Source: Eulemur rufifrons (taxonomy: Eukaryota > Chordata > Mammalia > Primates > Lemuridae). Taken from it: DNA of 64,000 nt. Below the pieces are notes generated by a model. That model ran no database searches. It was not told the origin of the DNA and saw nothing but the letters and a program-made list of their open reading frames with translations. The stretch lies in contig NC_090984.1 of assembly GCF_041146395.1 (NCBI RefSeq), forward strand, positions 85,137,114-85,201,113, read 5' to 3'. Of the stretch, positions 1 through 13,479 are shown one piece after another. A program made the translations under genes and the position numbers. Numbering within the stretch: position 1 is the first letter of the stretch; each line of letters starts with the position of its first letter.

Positions 1-417
1 GCGCTCAACACCAAAAGGCCCAAGTCCCTCTGCAGCAAAGAGGGCTGGCGTGAACCCCCAGCCCAACGCTCAGATAATCTTCCCCTCCAGCTCTCAGAGC
101 TACGGCGGGTCTGGGGTATGGCCTCAGAAGAGCTGAGAGCCCACCTGTGCCAAACCTGCTTTCCCATTGTGAAAATCTTCATCCCTGTGCCATTGTGGTA
201 CCTTCCGGGGCCTTTTTCAACTGGCGACAGTTAACTTTGGCCAAGTTACTTCAGAGTCAAAACCCAAAGTGAAACATGCAATTGCAACTCCTCTCACTTT
301 TTAGCACTTCGGTCACGACAGCCATTCATCTTCACTTCTGCCACTGCCTCTCTGGACTGATTTATGCCTATATTGGATTCTGAAAACTGGAAATTACACA
401 TAAAACCGCTGCTCTCA
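1..417. other. Intergenic sequence, nothing recognised
   Basis: I see no gene, repeat family or RNA signature here. By its position downstream of GCH1 this is intergenic DNA. Confidence 0.5.
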
Positions 418-1810
<1,393 letters not shown>

Positions 1811-2040
1811 AGATATTAAAATGAACAACGGGATGCCCATTTTTCACCTATCAAACTGACAAATATATTTTAAATTGCAATAAAAAGAATCCATACACAG
1901 CTGGTTAGAGATAAGTACAACCTATCAGGAGGATAATTTAGCAATATCAATCAAAGGCTTTAAAAATGTGCTGCAGAAAATGTTGATGTGGAGAGGAAAG
2001 CTCAGGGATGCTCATTACAGCAATGCGCCTGCGTAGGCCT
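1811..2040 (+). repeat. Old L1 (L1M-type) 3' region fragment
   Basis: The text around 1838-1970 (TTTTTCACCTATCAAACTGA, then AATTTAGCAATATCAATCAA) matches the end of ORF2/3' UTR of old mammalian L1 elements. The same element seems to resume at about 2765, so the Tigger copy between them inserted into it. Confidence 0.6.
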
Positions 2041-2728
2041 GGGCTGATGCGTGTGACTGTGTCTTAGGCTTTAACAAAAAAGTTTAAAAAGTAAAAGAAA
2101 AAAATTGTTAATAGAAAAAAGCTTCTAGAGTAAGAATACAAAAGAAGAAAATGTTTTTGTACAGCTGTACAATGTGTTTTAAGCTAAGTGTGATTACAAA
2201 GAGTCACAAGTTTTTAAAAATTAAAAAAATTATAAAATAAAAATTTATAGCAAGCTAAGGTGAATTTATTATTAAAGAAAAAAATATTTTGTAATAAATT
2301 TAGTGCAGCTTAAGTGTGCAGTGTTTATAAAGTCTACAGTAGTGCACAGTAATGTAGGCCTTCACATTCACTCACCACTCACCGACTACCCAGAGCAGCT
2401 GGTAGGCTCCATTTATGTAAGTGCCCTACACAGGGCTACCATTTTTTATCTTTTATATTGTGTTTTCATTTTACCTTTTCTATGTTTGGATATGTTTAGA
2501 TACACAAATATTTACCATTGTGTTATAGTTGCCTACAGTATTCAGTACAGTAACATGCTGCACGGGTTTGTAATCTAAGAGCAAGAGGCTATACCGTACA
2601 GCCTAGGTGTGCAGAAGGCTATATCATCTAGGTCTAAGAATTTATACATTCTATGATGTTCACAGTGATGAACTTGCCTTATAATACATTTCTCAGAACG
2701 TACCCCACCATTCAGTGACACCCAAACT
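2041..2728 (+). mobile_element. Tigger2/MER2-type DNA transposon remnant
   Basis: The segment follows the 3' part of the Tigger2 consensus as I remember it: CTTTAACAAAAAAGTTTAAAAAGT, the TACAGCTGTACAATGTGTTTTAAGC block, TTCACATTCACTCACCACTCA, then the MER2 end with GCCTAGGTGTG and TTTCTCAGAACGTACCCC. It is a non-autonomous pogo/Tigger relic with no transposase frame. It splits an older L1 fragment. Confidence 0.8.
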
Positions 2729-2729
2729 C

Positions 2730-2761
<32 letters not shown>
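2730..2761. repeat. (GT)n microsatellite with GC end
   Basis: About 12 GT units followed by GCGCGC. It sits at the junction between the Tigger end and the resumed L1 fragment. Confidence 0.95.
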
Positions 2762-2900
2762 CCCTGAAATAGATGTTTCAAAAGGTTAGTAGTGATTATC
2801 TATGGGTTAATGATGGGTTATGAGTGGCTTTTATTTTCTTTATAGTGCTCTTCTATAGTTTCAACATTTTGCACCATGAATGTGAATAGATTATGATCAG
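2762..2900 (+). repeat. Old L1 3' UTR fragment (continuation)
   Basis: GTAGTGATTATCTATGGGTT followed by a T-rich stretch and TTCAACATTTTGCACCATGA resembles the 3' UTR of L1M elements. It probably continues the fragment at 1811-2040. Confidence 0.5.
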
Positions 2901-3498
2901 AATTTTAAACTCTGGTTTTTTAAAACCCTATCATTGTCAAAGGTCCATTTCTAGGATTCTTGTTATTCTTCATTTTGAAGGAAAGAAAAGAAGGGTGGTG
3001 CCCTAGAGCTGGCCAGGACATCCGAACAGAGGAAAAGAAGAAAACAATTCTGAGTGAGGTGGGAGTGTCCCCCCAAGAGCACAGGCTGCCCTACCAGTGT
3101 GCCACTATTCTGAGGCCCTACCAGTGTGCCACTACCAGGCCCTTGGAGAATCAGGGTGCCCAGAAGTTGTCCTTCTCTGAGACCCTGCCAGTGAGGGCAG
3201 TGGTCTCCCTTCCCCTTGGAAGAATCTAACCCAGCTGTCTCTACACCAATCCAGGCAATTCAGCTGACACTGACAGTTTCAGAAACGGGCAAGTGCATAG
3301 ACCTGCAGCCAGATGTGATTAGCAACTCACCCATCACCCAGAAGGTCAGCAGAGCTGCAGAGACGCTCAGCTTGGGGCGAACTCACCCTCTGGAAGTCAT
3401 TCCAGCAGCAAGACCAACGTGAGTCATAAAAGAACCATCCAAGGAAAAGCACATATTCAACCAAGCAAGTGATGTCCCTCCAAAGAAATGGGCGCCCT
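2901..3498. other. Unassigned sequence with a short tandem duplication
   Basis: GCCCTACCAGTGTGCCACTA occurs twice, at 3088-3107 and 3115-3134, a 27-bp-period local duplication. No gene or repeat family is recognised. Confidence 0.5.
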
Positions 3499-3782
3499 TT
3501 AACACACTGACTGCCACACTAGAAAAAAATTTTTTCCCTGGGGCCACAGTGTTTCATTAAAACAGAATGATCCTTTCTAATTTGTTATTATTGTTTTCTG
3601 TGTGTGAGTGATATGCAACTCAATCCACATTTTTAGAATTAAATTGTCAATATTAATTTTAACAATAAGAACATCAACAAGTAAGATTTTTCATGAACCA
3701 ACTGCAGGGTTTTGCTTCACAAGGTCCTGAGCTCAAAACTAGCGTGAGTTAAACACAACTCACATGGCAGTCAGTGTGTTAA
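3499..3782. mobile_element. piggyBac-type non-autonomous element (MITE), TTAA-flanked
   Basis: The element proper is 3503-3778 (276 bp). It ends in perfect 14-bp terminal inverted repeats, CACACTGACTGCCA at 3503-3516 and its reverse complement at 3765-3778. Both ends abut TTAA (3499-3502 and 3779-3782), the piggyBac target duplication. A subterminal palindrome (GTGAGTT...AACTCAC) lies near the right end. There is no transposase frame, so it would need a source in trans. Perfect repeats suggest it is not very old. The superfamily call rests on TTAA and the end structure; I cannot name the family. Confidence 0.82.
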
Positions 3783-5890
3783 ATATGGCCAGCATCTCCT
3801 TGAGTGGAAATGGTGGCAGGGGGGACAGAAATCATGCAGCTTTTGATTTAACTTAGGAATGAAAACACTTGACAAAAATAGTGATATGAAAAGTGGCCAC
3901 CAGGACCTCAGCACCACAGCACACTTACAGGAAACAGATCATAGCTCACAGCTACGTGAGATTTGCAAAGTACAACAAAATGGGATGTGTTGGTGGCTTA
4001 ACTATTGAATGCCAACATTTAAACTCAACCATTTGTTAAAACAAAAGACCACATTGGAATCTGACCCTTGCTCGGTGGAGGGTTTCCTGGCATGACGCGC
4101 ATCATCCTCTCTGTGAGGGTGGTACCCAGGGAGACGGGGGATACAGGCAGACCAGGGGCCAGCCTGCAAGTGCCTGCAGGTCACTCCTGTTCTAGCAGAG
4201 CACAGCTCTTCCCCGGGAGAGGGGTCCAAGCCTGCGGCAAGCCCGCAAAATGCAAAACATATTCTTGATTATGGAAAGTTTATTTGGAAACGTCCCCAAT
4301 CTGAAAGTCCTTGTCCCCTTTGGCTATAGCCTTGTCTCCCATCACACCAAATGCCAGAAGGCAGTTCTGGAATTTTCCTCCACATTCTTCTGTTTAGTGT
4401 GGACTGGGACTGCTTAGGCCAGATTATCACTAGCTACCAGCAGGTGAAGCTCAGGCTGCCCTCAGACCTGGACAGGACGGACACACCCACTGTGCTGCAG
4501 GCGCTTCCCTCCAGGTGGCCGATAAGCCCCACACTCTTGTCACCATGCAGAAGTGATGTAAGGCCCAACCCACCTGAATGAGTCTTGGAAAACAGTCTTC
4601 AGCACTGTAGAGAACATGTGATTAAAGACGTGAATTAAAGAGGAGGCATTTCACCCTCCCAACCCACCCCAGGAGCCCAGAGCAGAGCCGGTAGAGGGTG
4701 TCCTCTCAGACAGGGGAGCTGGGGAAGACCCACGGGCTCCAGATGCCCCAACCCTCTGACCACACAGCCCCAGCACAGCTAGGGGGTTTCAGGAGAGCTA
4801 CCCCGGGACTGTGACTTACAAGCTCTGTCCTTCCCTAAGTGTGCCTCACTCTCCAGGGCTGGGCCCTCAGGCTCCACTCTCTGTGGGTCCATGAGGAGCT
4901 GAACTCTGAAATGGACACAGATGGTCTGACTGGAGAGAAATGGGAAAACCCACTCCAGGTCCAGCTCGGCGGTCCAAGCATCCCGTGGGCCAGGAGCCCC
5001 ACCCGTGGCTCTAGGGCCCTGCTGTAGGAAGAGAAAAGCCCCTTGAAGACAAAACTGCTCTGAGGGACGAATGGCCAGGAATGGCCCCAGCATATATCTG
5101 TGGTGCCACATGTCCCTAAGCAGCATCCCCAGGCAGAGTGAAGCCAACAGTCGTAAGCAAACACCTCCTCAGTCCTGGTGAGGAACACGGAGATGAATTA
5201 AACCAGGTCCCTCATGGCCCAGGGCGAAGGGGTCCAGGGAGGCAGGACGGCAGTCTCTGATCTCCCCACTTCTATCAGCTGTGAGGCTGTGGGTCTCCAG
5301 TACACACCCATATACAAACACACGTGTCTACACGCACACATGCCCCTTGCATCTAGGAAGGGAAATTCTATCTCTTGCTCATAATGAAGTTACCCTATTT
5401 TCTGACCTTAAAAAGGAACAGCAGGTTTCTTCTGAAGGTTTCAAACCTTATTAGCCACAGTGGGAAATGATGCTTTAATGGGGCTGCGTGGTCTCGGCCT
5501 CGGGTGTCTGTGTACACAGCCATATTACTTAGCAACACCGTAGCCGTTTAGGTTTAATTTCCTAGCTTGCCTGATAAGGAGGCTGCAAATGTGATCTGTG
5601 ATGCTGCAAGCTGGGCAAACTCACAGGGCTATTAGATGAGTCACTGGGTGATCCAGGCCACTGTGCCGAGCTCTGCAGAAGAAGAGAAATTAACTCTGAT
5701 TTGTGGGGCTGATACTGCGGACACAATTTTCTAAGCGTCTGGGTGCTGTGCTTCCATCGCTCCTGCTTTCTGGTTTGGTGCCGTCATTCATTAGGGGAAG
5801 CTTCGCTCACCTCACAACCCCTGTTAGAATCATCTCCCAGCTTTCTGAAACCCTCATGCAAACTCAAAGCCCAGCAAGACCAGATGCCAG
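3783..5890. other. Intergenic sequence, no gene recognised
   Basis: About 2.1 kb without a recognisable repeat or coding exon. Open frames up to 122 codons on the minus strand (about 4779-5188) overlap one another in two frames and have no familiar motif. A short CACACA-rich patch lies near 5310-5340. Confidence 0.45.
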
Positions 5891-5891
5891 G

Positions 5892-5937
5892 TAATAATAA
5901 TAATAATAACCATAACAACAGCAACAACAATAATAGC
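5892..5937. repeat. (AAT/AAC)n simple repeat
   Basis: AATAATAATAATAATAACCA grading into AAC and AAT units. It abuts the start of a MIR element. Confidence 0.92.
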
Positions 5938-6120
5938 TAACATTTTTGAATAGCTAGTAATCACTATTCTAGTGTTATACATAAATTATGTCTGTTAAAT
6001 TCCTAACCATCCCAGGAGGCAGGTGCTACTATTACTCCTATTTTCTAGTGAGGACACCAGGGCACAGTGAGGACAGCAGCCAGCTGTAAGACAACAGAGG
6101 GCAAGGGACAGGCCCACTGA
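5938..6120 (+). repeat. MIR SINE
   Basis: CTAACATTTTTGAATAGCTA, CAGGAGGCAGGTGCTACTAT and GAGGACACCAGGGCACAGTG follow the MIR consensus in order. It is an ancient, diverged copy. Confidence 0.8.
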
Positions 6121-6480
6121 GAGCAGGGCACACCCTGCCAAAGGGCGTTGCTATCATTCAGCACCAGCCAGCGTTACCATAGCTTTCACTTCTCTAAAAG
6201 AAGCAGGAAATCCAGATTTTTATATAAAAGCACATGAGTTTTGAACATCAGCAATTCCACTGTTTCATCAATATTGTGGGAACCAAGTCAAACAAGTCTG
6301 CTGGCCAGATTCAGCCCGTGGGCCACTGGTTTGCAGTCTCCTCCTTATTAGAGCAAGTGGGCATGTTCACCAATAAATACACTCCAGTTTTATATCTTTG
6401 CTTCTGTGCGTCCCGGGTGTCCTGGCCCTTTGGTCCTCCCTCCCTCCAGCTGCATCCCTCTGAGAGCCTCGAGGGTAGCT
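6121..6480. other. Unassigned intergenic sequence
   Basis: No repeat family or gene is recognised. The flanking L2 may begin somewhat earlier than I place it. Confidence 0.4.
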
Positions 6481-7290
6481 CCATTCTTTCACTTGCTCAG
6501 GCTACAATTCTCAGGGTCATCTGTGGCTTCTTTACTTTTCCCAGGCTGCAGGTGCAATCTGTCAACAGATCCTGTCTGCTCTGGCTTTAAAATGTATGTA
6601 CAATCCCTCCCTTCTCACACCTGCACCACAACTACCCTGGTCCGAGCCACCATCACCTCTTACCTAGACATTTTGAGCCGCCAGCTGTCCTCACTTTCTC
6701 TCTTACCCCCTCTCACCAGAACAGCCCAGGCACCACTGTAAAACCTAAGTCGCATCCCGCCACTTCTCTGCTCAACCCCCTGCAATGGCTTCCATCCTAC
6801 CCAGTTACATACAGTTGGTGTCCTAAACAGCCCACAAGGCCCTCCATGACCTGGTGCCCCTCCCACCTACCCTGCCCTCCCTGCACTACGGACACACGGC
6901 TTCCTCCTTGCTGTTCCCCAAATACACCAAATGTGCTCCAGCCTCAGGCCCTGGGTACGCACAGCTCCCTCTGTAATTCTCCCCACAGGTATCTTTTTGA
7001 CTCTTGTCCTCTATGTGCTCTGTTCAGTCTCCACCTAATTAGAAATATCTTCCTGGACAACTTATCTGAAATAGCAATCTCCCCATCACTCCCCCTCCCC
7101 TTGCCCTTAGCACGTATCACTTCAACACGCCACACATTTATCTGTTTTTGGTCTCTTCTCCTCCAGTGGGGATGCATGCACCATAAAAGTAAAGAATTTG
7201 TTTTCTTCTCTGCCCTGTCCCTGCTGTCTAGAGCTGTGCCTGGTACATAGCCAAAATTCATTAAATATTTGTTAAATAAATTAAAGAATG
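6481..7290 (+). repeat. L2 LINE 3' end
   Basis: The order of blocks matches the L2 ORF2 end and 3' UTR: CTCAACCCCCTGCAATGGCTTCC, CACAAGGCCCTCCATGACCT, CTTGCTGTTCCCCAAATACA, CAGCCTCAGGCCCT, then AGAGCTGTGCCTGGTACATAG and CATTAAATATTTGTTAAATAAAT at the end. The 134-codon frames here on both strands are by-products of this repeat. Confidence 0.85.
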
Positions 7291-8754
7291 ACTGGTACAC
7301 ACAATGGTTCCTTATGACAGACTGCTCTATTCTCCAACTGTTGCACACATCTTGGCCTCATTTTTTTTCCCTCTTCACTCTGTAAGCACCCGACAGATAG
7401 GAGTACTCCCCACTAGCTATTATCACCTCCACCATGGCCACTGCTCAACTACATGCGCTCAGTATGCTGCCTGATTGATTACTAGCTGGAAAAAAAACTT
7501 CCTGCTGTGTCAAATAGTAACTTGTGGTTAGTGAGCATCTTGCCCTTAATGGATACAGCAACAGCTCAGTCATGACCCTGATGAATTTTATAATTATTCT
7601 TGATAAGACATGGCAGGTTTTGTGTGAGGGTGGAACATTTTAATCCTTAATTATAAGACTAGATAAAAGTGCTTTACTCATTCACCTACAGAATTTGTGT
7701 ATTCACTTGCCCTTATTTTTATTTCTGTATTTATTTGAAAACTCATATATCCTGGGAAGGTAGGTATGGTTCAGTTCTTAATATTTCCTCCACATAGGAA
7801 GGAACAGAGAAATATAGGCTGAATGATCCCCCCTCCATCCAGGTCCTGCATAAAATCTGGACAGAGCTGGAATGATCTGGCACAGGTTTCCTCCATGGAT
7901 ACCATGGGTCCCCCTCTACCCAGCACAGCATGATCCCCTCTCAGCAGGATCCAGACATGCCTCACTCTGGGGCAGGATGTTCCTTGATTAGCCCTGGATC
8001 CTCATCCTTTCTTGGCCACCAAATGCTCCAGCTCAACAAGAGGGTAAGCCAGGATGCCAGGATGGCACTTCCCAAAGCTGAAGCTTACTCATGAAGGGAG
8101 CACAGCCAAGAAGCCAATAAAACACACCCATGCAAGAGAGGGAAACGCTTCCATCTAGAAGTTCCAACCCTAAAGCCAAAAGAAGAAGATCTGTACAGAG
8201 GTGTAGCCCAATTCAAAGCAATGGATGGGAGATGTAATTGGGCCATTACTTATTTTCTGAGGGACCCAGCACATGAAAAAGCATCTCCATTTGATGACCT
8301 CTGTATCTCAGAGTCTTGCTCTCTCAACATCTTTTCACTATTGTCACATAACTTTAAGGTCGATATATTTCCTTGAAAGTTTGTTGCAAAGGTACTACTT
8401 TTGGCAAACATTTTCATCACTACCCTCTCACCTTCAGCTACCCTTCTGAGGATGTGATAGGATATTATCATGGGAGTTTCCACAGCCTTGCCTCCCCCTC
8501 CAGCAGGACAAAATGAAGCCCACAATTGCCAGTCTAATTTCCCCTCCACCTTCTCTCTCCTAAAGTGGAGGATCCTTTCTTCTGAAGAGAGACAAGTCAA
8601 GTGACATAACAGAGGAATGGGGGAGGGGAGTGAGAGAGAGGCAGCAGTAAGTGGTATTAGCGCAGAGCTTGAATTATAGAAAGGGATGTTCTGGGGCAGC
8701 TGGAGGTATGATGGAAGTGGTAGACAAAGGCATAGTTTTAAAGAAATCTAAGCA
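7291..8754. other. Intergenic sequence, no gene recognised
   Basis: No coding exon or named repeat can be supported. A minus-strand frame of 116 codons at 8250-8600 has no recognisable motif. Confidence 0.45.
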
Positions 8755-11740
8755 GGAGTGACATGAGCAAGATGACAGAATAAGAAGCCCTGGACTTTCC
8801 TTCCCCTCACAACATACTGATTCAGTAATAATTCAAAGATAAATTCCTTTTTTGAGAGATCCAGAAACTAATTGAAAGGCTAATGGATCCCAGGCAAATA
8901 TGAAACCAAATTCACTGAAGCCAGTGGGGAGACTTAGGGTACCCTTTTGCCAGAATTCCTACCATTGGCCCAGAGCCATATGACCAGGAAGAGACTCTCC
9001 TACCTTCTAAATTCTCCCAGGGAGAGGAAGGTGTTTGTTCACATGTCAAGCACCCTAACTTTACTGAGGGGGCTCTCTAGATGTCTGCCAGTTTTGGAAT
9101 TCTGATGGGTTCATCACAGTCTAGCCTCCTGGAGGAGAATGAAGATGGCAGTTTGGACTGGTAGATGCCAAAGGTTACCAGTGCTCCTCCATGCTTAACA
9201 CAGAATGAGTGTACAAAAATCCCAGCTCCCAGCTTCCCCCTGGAGAGGGAAAGAGTTGATTCATGCATCCAATGCCCTAAGTTTTCCATGGCTGCCAAAA
9301 AAAAAAAAAAAAAAAAAAAGCTGGCATTCATCTTACTAGCCTAGGGGTTCTGATGGGTTTGGCACAGACTAGCCACCTGGGGGAAAACAAAGGTGGCAAT
9401 TTGGACTAGCGGATGCCATAGCTGTCCCCCACCCCTCAGTTCAGCACAGAATGAGGAGACAAAAACCACAGTTACCTGATTCTCATTAGGGAGGGAAAGA
9501 GTTGGTAGAGGTCCCCAGAATATCTGGTTGGGCTGATTGGTGTATGAATCTTTGGTCAGGCTGTTTCTCCTGTAAGACACCAATCTTTGGAGATGGGGAA
9601 AGGTGCCTGCTTTGCCTAATGCACAGATACCAACACAGAGTGTCAAGGAAAATAAAGAATCAGGCAATGATGTTTCAAACAAAGTAACGAGATTTAAGTT
9701 TTCAGAAATTAACCCTAATGAAATGGAGTTATATGATTTAACTGACAGAGAATTCAAAATAACTATCAAAAAGTTGCTGAGGCCAAGAGATCAATGCATG
9801 AATAAAGTGAGAATTTCAACATAGACAGAAAATATCTGAAAGTATTAAACAGAAAAAATGGAGATGAAGAATATAACATTGAAACTGAAAAATTTTCTAG
9901 AGGGACTCACCAGCAGACTAAATCAAGCAGAAGAAAGGATCAGCAAACTCAAAGACATGTCATGGAAATAATTCAGTCAAATTAAGAAGAAAAAGCAATG
10001 AAAAAGAGTAAAGAAAGCTGATGGGACTTATGGGACACCATCAAGCTGACTGTTGGATGCATTATGGGAGATCCAGAAAGAGAAGAGAGAGAAAAATGAG
10101 TAAAAAAACTTACTCAAATATTTGAGTAAAAAACTTACTCAAATAAATAATGGCTGAAAACTTCCCAAATCTGGGGGAAGGAAATGAACATCAAGATCCA
10201 AGAAGCCCAAAAGACACCAAATAAGATGAATTCAAAGAAATCCATACTGAGATACATTATAATCAATTTGTCAAGTCATAGAGATTTTTGAAAGAGCAAA
10301 GGAAAATAACTTGTAACATACAAGGGAACCTCTACTAGATTATCAGTGGAATTTTCAACAGAAACCTTGCAGGCCAGAAGGGAGTGGAATGATATAGTCA
10401 AAGTGCTGAAAGAGAATACTACCAACTAAGAATACCCAACAAAACTGTTCTTCAAAAATGAAGGAGACACAACATACCAAAGCCTGGGGGATATAGAAAA
10501 AGCAGTGCTAAGAGGGAAGTTATAGCAAAAAAAACTGACATCAAAAAAACAGAAATATTTCAAAAAAACAATCTAATGATGTACCTCAAGGAACTAGAAA
10601 AGAATAAACCAAACCTAAAATTAGCAGAAGAAAGGAAATAATAAAGATCAGAACAGAACTAAATGAAATAGAGGCTTAAAAACAAAACAAAGGATCAACA
10701 AAATGAAAAGTTGCTTCTTTGAAAAGACAAACAAAATTGACAAACTGCCAGCTAGCCTAACCAAGAAAAGACCCAAATAAACAAAATCAGAAAGAATGGT
10801 TCAACATATGAAAATCAATTAATGTGATACAACATATTAACATAATAAATGACAAAAATCCTATGACCATCTCAATAGATGCAGGAAAAGCATGTGACAA
10901 AATTCAACCTTTCATGATAAAAACTCTCAACAAACTAGGAATAGAAAGAAATTACCTTAACATAATAAAGGCCATATATGAAAATCCCATGGCTAACATC
11001 ATACTCAGTGCTGAAAAACTGCAAGCTTTCCTCTAAGATCAGGAACAGGACAAGGATGCCCACTCTTGCCGCTTCTATTCAACATAATTTGGGAAGTCCT
11101 AGCCAGAGCAATTAGACAAGAAAGAGAAATAAAAGTCATTCATTCAAATCAGAAAGGAAGAAGTTAAATTGTCCCTATTTTAAGACAGCATGATCTTATA
11201 TACAGAAAATCCTAAGGATCCATAAAAAAGCCATTAGAACTAATCAATAAGTTCAGTAAAATTGCAAAATACAAAACCAACATACCAAAAATTAATTGCA
11301 TTTTTATACACTAATAACAAACTATCTGAAAAGGAAATGAGGAAAACAATCCCATTTATAATAAAACCAAAAAGAATAAAACACTTAGGAATAATCTTAA
11401 AGAAGGAAGTGAAAGACTTATTTACTGAAAACTATAAAACTTGAAAATTACTAATGAAGACACAAACAAATGAAAAGACATCCCATGTTCATGGATTAGA
11501 AGACAATGTTGTTAAAATGTCCATACAACCCAAAGCAATCTACAGATTCAGTGTAATCCCTATCAAAACCCCAATGGCATTTTTATAAAAATAGAAAAAC
11601 AATTCTACAATTCATATGGAACCACAAAAAAAACCCCACAAATAGTCAAATCAATCTTTAGAAAGAATAATAAAGCTGAAGACATCATACTACATAATAA
11701 AGGAATACTAAAATAGTATTTTCTATTACTCAAGCCTTTT
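8755..11740 (+). mobile_element. Old L1 element, internally deleted
   Basis: It starts with an L1M-like 5' end (GAGCAAGATGACAGAATAAG). A 5' UTR containing two tandem units (about 9075-9300 and 9320-9520) follows, separated by an A23 run at 9297-9319. Next come ORF1-like text (about 9660-10470) and then reverse-transcriptase coding sequence (about 10500-11700). Recognisable RT pieces include a frame at 10824-11036 with SIDAGKA (the [12 protein letters not shown] block). No endonuclease region is visible and the whole is only 3 kb, so a deletion joins ORF1-region text to RT. All frames are broken; it is inactive. Confidence 0.82.
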
Positions 11741-12030
11741 GATGTTAGCTGCTGCCAGTGTTACATATACATGTAATATTCAATCTCATAACAAGCACCA
11801 CCTAACACAGTGCCTGACAAAAGTAATGACTCAATCAATATTTTCTAAATAATAAGTGTTTTCACTTAATAAATCAGGAATATTTTTTCACATTTTAATG
11901 ACAGTGGTATTCATTCCATCATATGGACATACCATGATTTATTTCCTACTGGATATTTAAGTTATTTCAATTTTTTAATATTGAAAACAACTCTAGAATA
12001 AACATCTTCACAGATATGTAGGTGCACGCA
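11741..12030. repeat. Fragments of MIR-like and antisense L1 sequence
   Basis: About 11755-11850 resembles the second half of MIR (TTCAATCTCATAACAAGCAC, CACAGTGCCTGACAAAAGTA). About 11880-12025 reads like antisense old L1 (ATATGGACATACCATGATTT, GAATAAACATCTTCACAGAT). Boundaries are approximate. Confidence 0.5.
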
Positions 12031-12179
12031 CATCTACCTTGATTCCCTCACATTCTGTCTTTTTGGAAACACCACCCTTGACATCGGGCATGGCCATCTC
12101 TCATGGCTCCCTTAGTCCTGATTGTGGATGGTCTTTGGGGAGTTGTCTTCTCTCCAATCTCCTCACTCTTCACCCTCTC

Positions 12180-12925
12180 CTTGGCTGACCTCAGCTATGT
12201 GAGCTTCAGCGAGTATGCAGCTGACTTTCAAATCCCCACCTCCAGCCCAGACCTCTCTCATAAGCATTGACTCATTACTAGATGTCTCCACTTGGGTGTC
12301 CCACAGAGACCTCAATGCACATGTCTGAAACCAAAGGCCCCACTGCCCCCACTTACCTCCCAACACTCCCAAATGCCTTATTATCATGACCTTGTGATAA
12401 CTGCTGCAGTGATTCCCAGACACCTGATCCCCCAAACTGGGGGTTGTCCTGGGCTAATCTTCACCAAGTTGTGGACAAGCTCTTTAGGTTCTACCTCTTA
12501 AATCTCTCTGCTGTCCCCTCTTCTCAGCCTCCACTGCCACTGACTCAGTTCCAGCCTCATTATCCCCCCTTAATTAATGTAGTAGTTCCCTAAGTTGTGC
12601 ATCCTCCAACTCTGATTACAACCTACACTCCCCACTTGAAATCCTTCCACCAGATTTCCACAGCTTGAGAATCAGCTCTGGGGCAGGGCATATGTGGAGT
12701 CTTTTGTGATCTGGCCTCTGCCTATGTCTTCAGCCCTCTGTCTCCAGTACTTCCCTCTACACAATGGGATCCACATATATTAGAGCTTTTTATCCAATGT
12801 GCTTCCAATATTTGTTTGCATTACATGCATCCCACCCTAGACTTAAGGACAGGGCTGTCTCATTCATCTTTACACTCCAACATGCAGCACAGTTAAACCT
12901 CAGGGAACAAAATCTTAATAAAGCC
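12180..12925 (+). repeat. L2-like LINE fragment
   Basis: The order of text (TTCCACCAGATTTCCACAGC, TGTGATCTGGCCTCTGCCTA, CTAGACTTAAGGACAGGGCT, CATTCATCTTTACACTCCAA, then AATCTTAATAAA) follows the 3' portion of L2. It is strongly diverged. Small frames inside (90 codons minus, 69 plus) have no meaning. Confidence 0.55.
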
Positions 12926-13479
12926 ACTTAGGGGAAGATCTATGTTTTCCCATCAATGGCAACTATTGGTGACAAGGAAGGATGCTGTGGTGCTATCTCC
13001 TGGGCAGTCTTCCCTCACACCTGGGACTCACCTGGTCTGGTCACCTGTGGGGGAGACAGGACCTCACATCCATAAGTCTCCTTTTTGTACAGTCCCTCAG
13101 AAGCTTCTGATGTTAAGGGCCCAATTCAGCTTTCCTGGAACAAAGAGGACCCAAGTCTACATTCATGACCTCCTTTATTATTTCTCTCTGTGTAATGAAA
13201 TTTCTAACAATGAGGTACCCACTGAAATATAGCTTCATTCACAGGGATGTTTCTATACTCAGACAGTAAAAATCAATGAGACTAGGGGAGGGGAAGAGGA
13301 GAAACATGAAGTTTAACCCTTTAGAGCCCATCAAGACCTTGAAGCCTTCCAAGACATGATTTCCTTCATTGTGAGTGCTGGGGGAACTGATGCTTACCTA
13401 CTTATGTAAATTTCTCTTTGCAGCCCAGATGGTTGGAGCTCTTTGCAATGCATGGGAGGGAACCACACAAATGTGTTAG
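12926..13479. other. Unassigned intergenic sequence
   Basis: One 96-codon frame (12942-13232, +) shows no known domain. Nothing else is recognised. Confidence 0.4.

Noticed and set aside
6846..7348. 134-codon frames on both strands
   Set aside because: Both lie inside an L2 LINE 3' end and are in antisense overlap; they are accidental.
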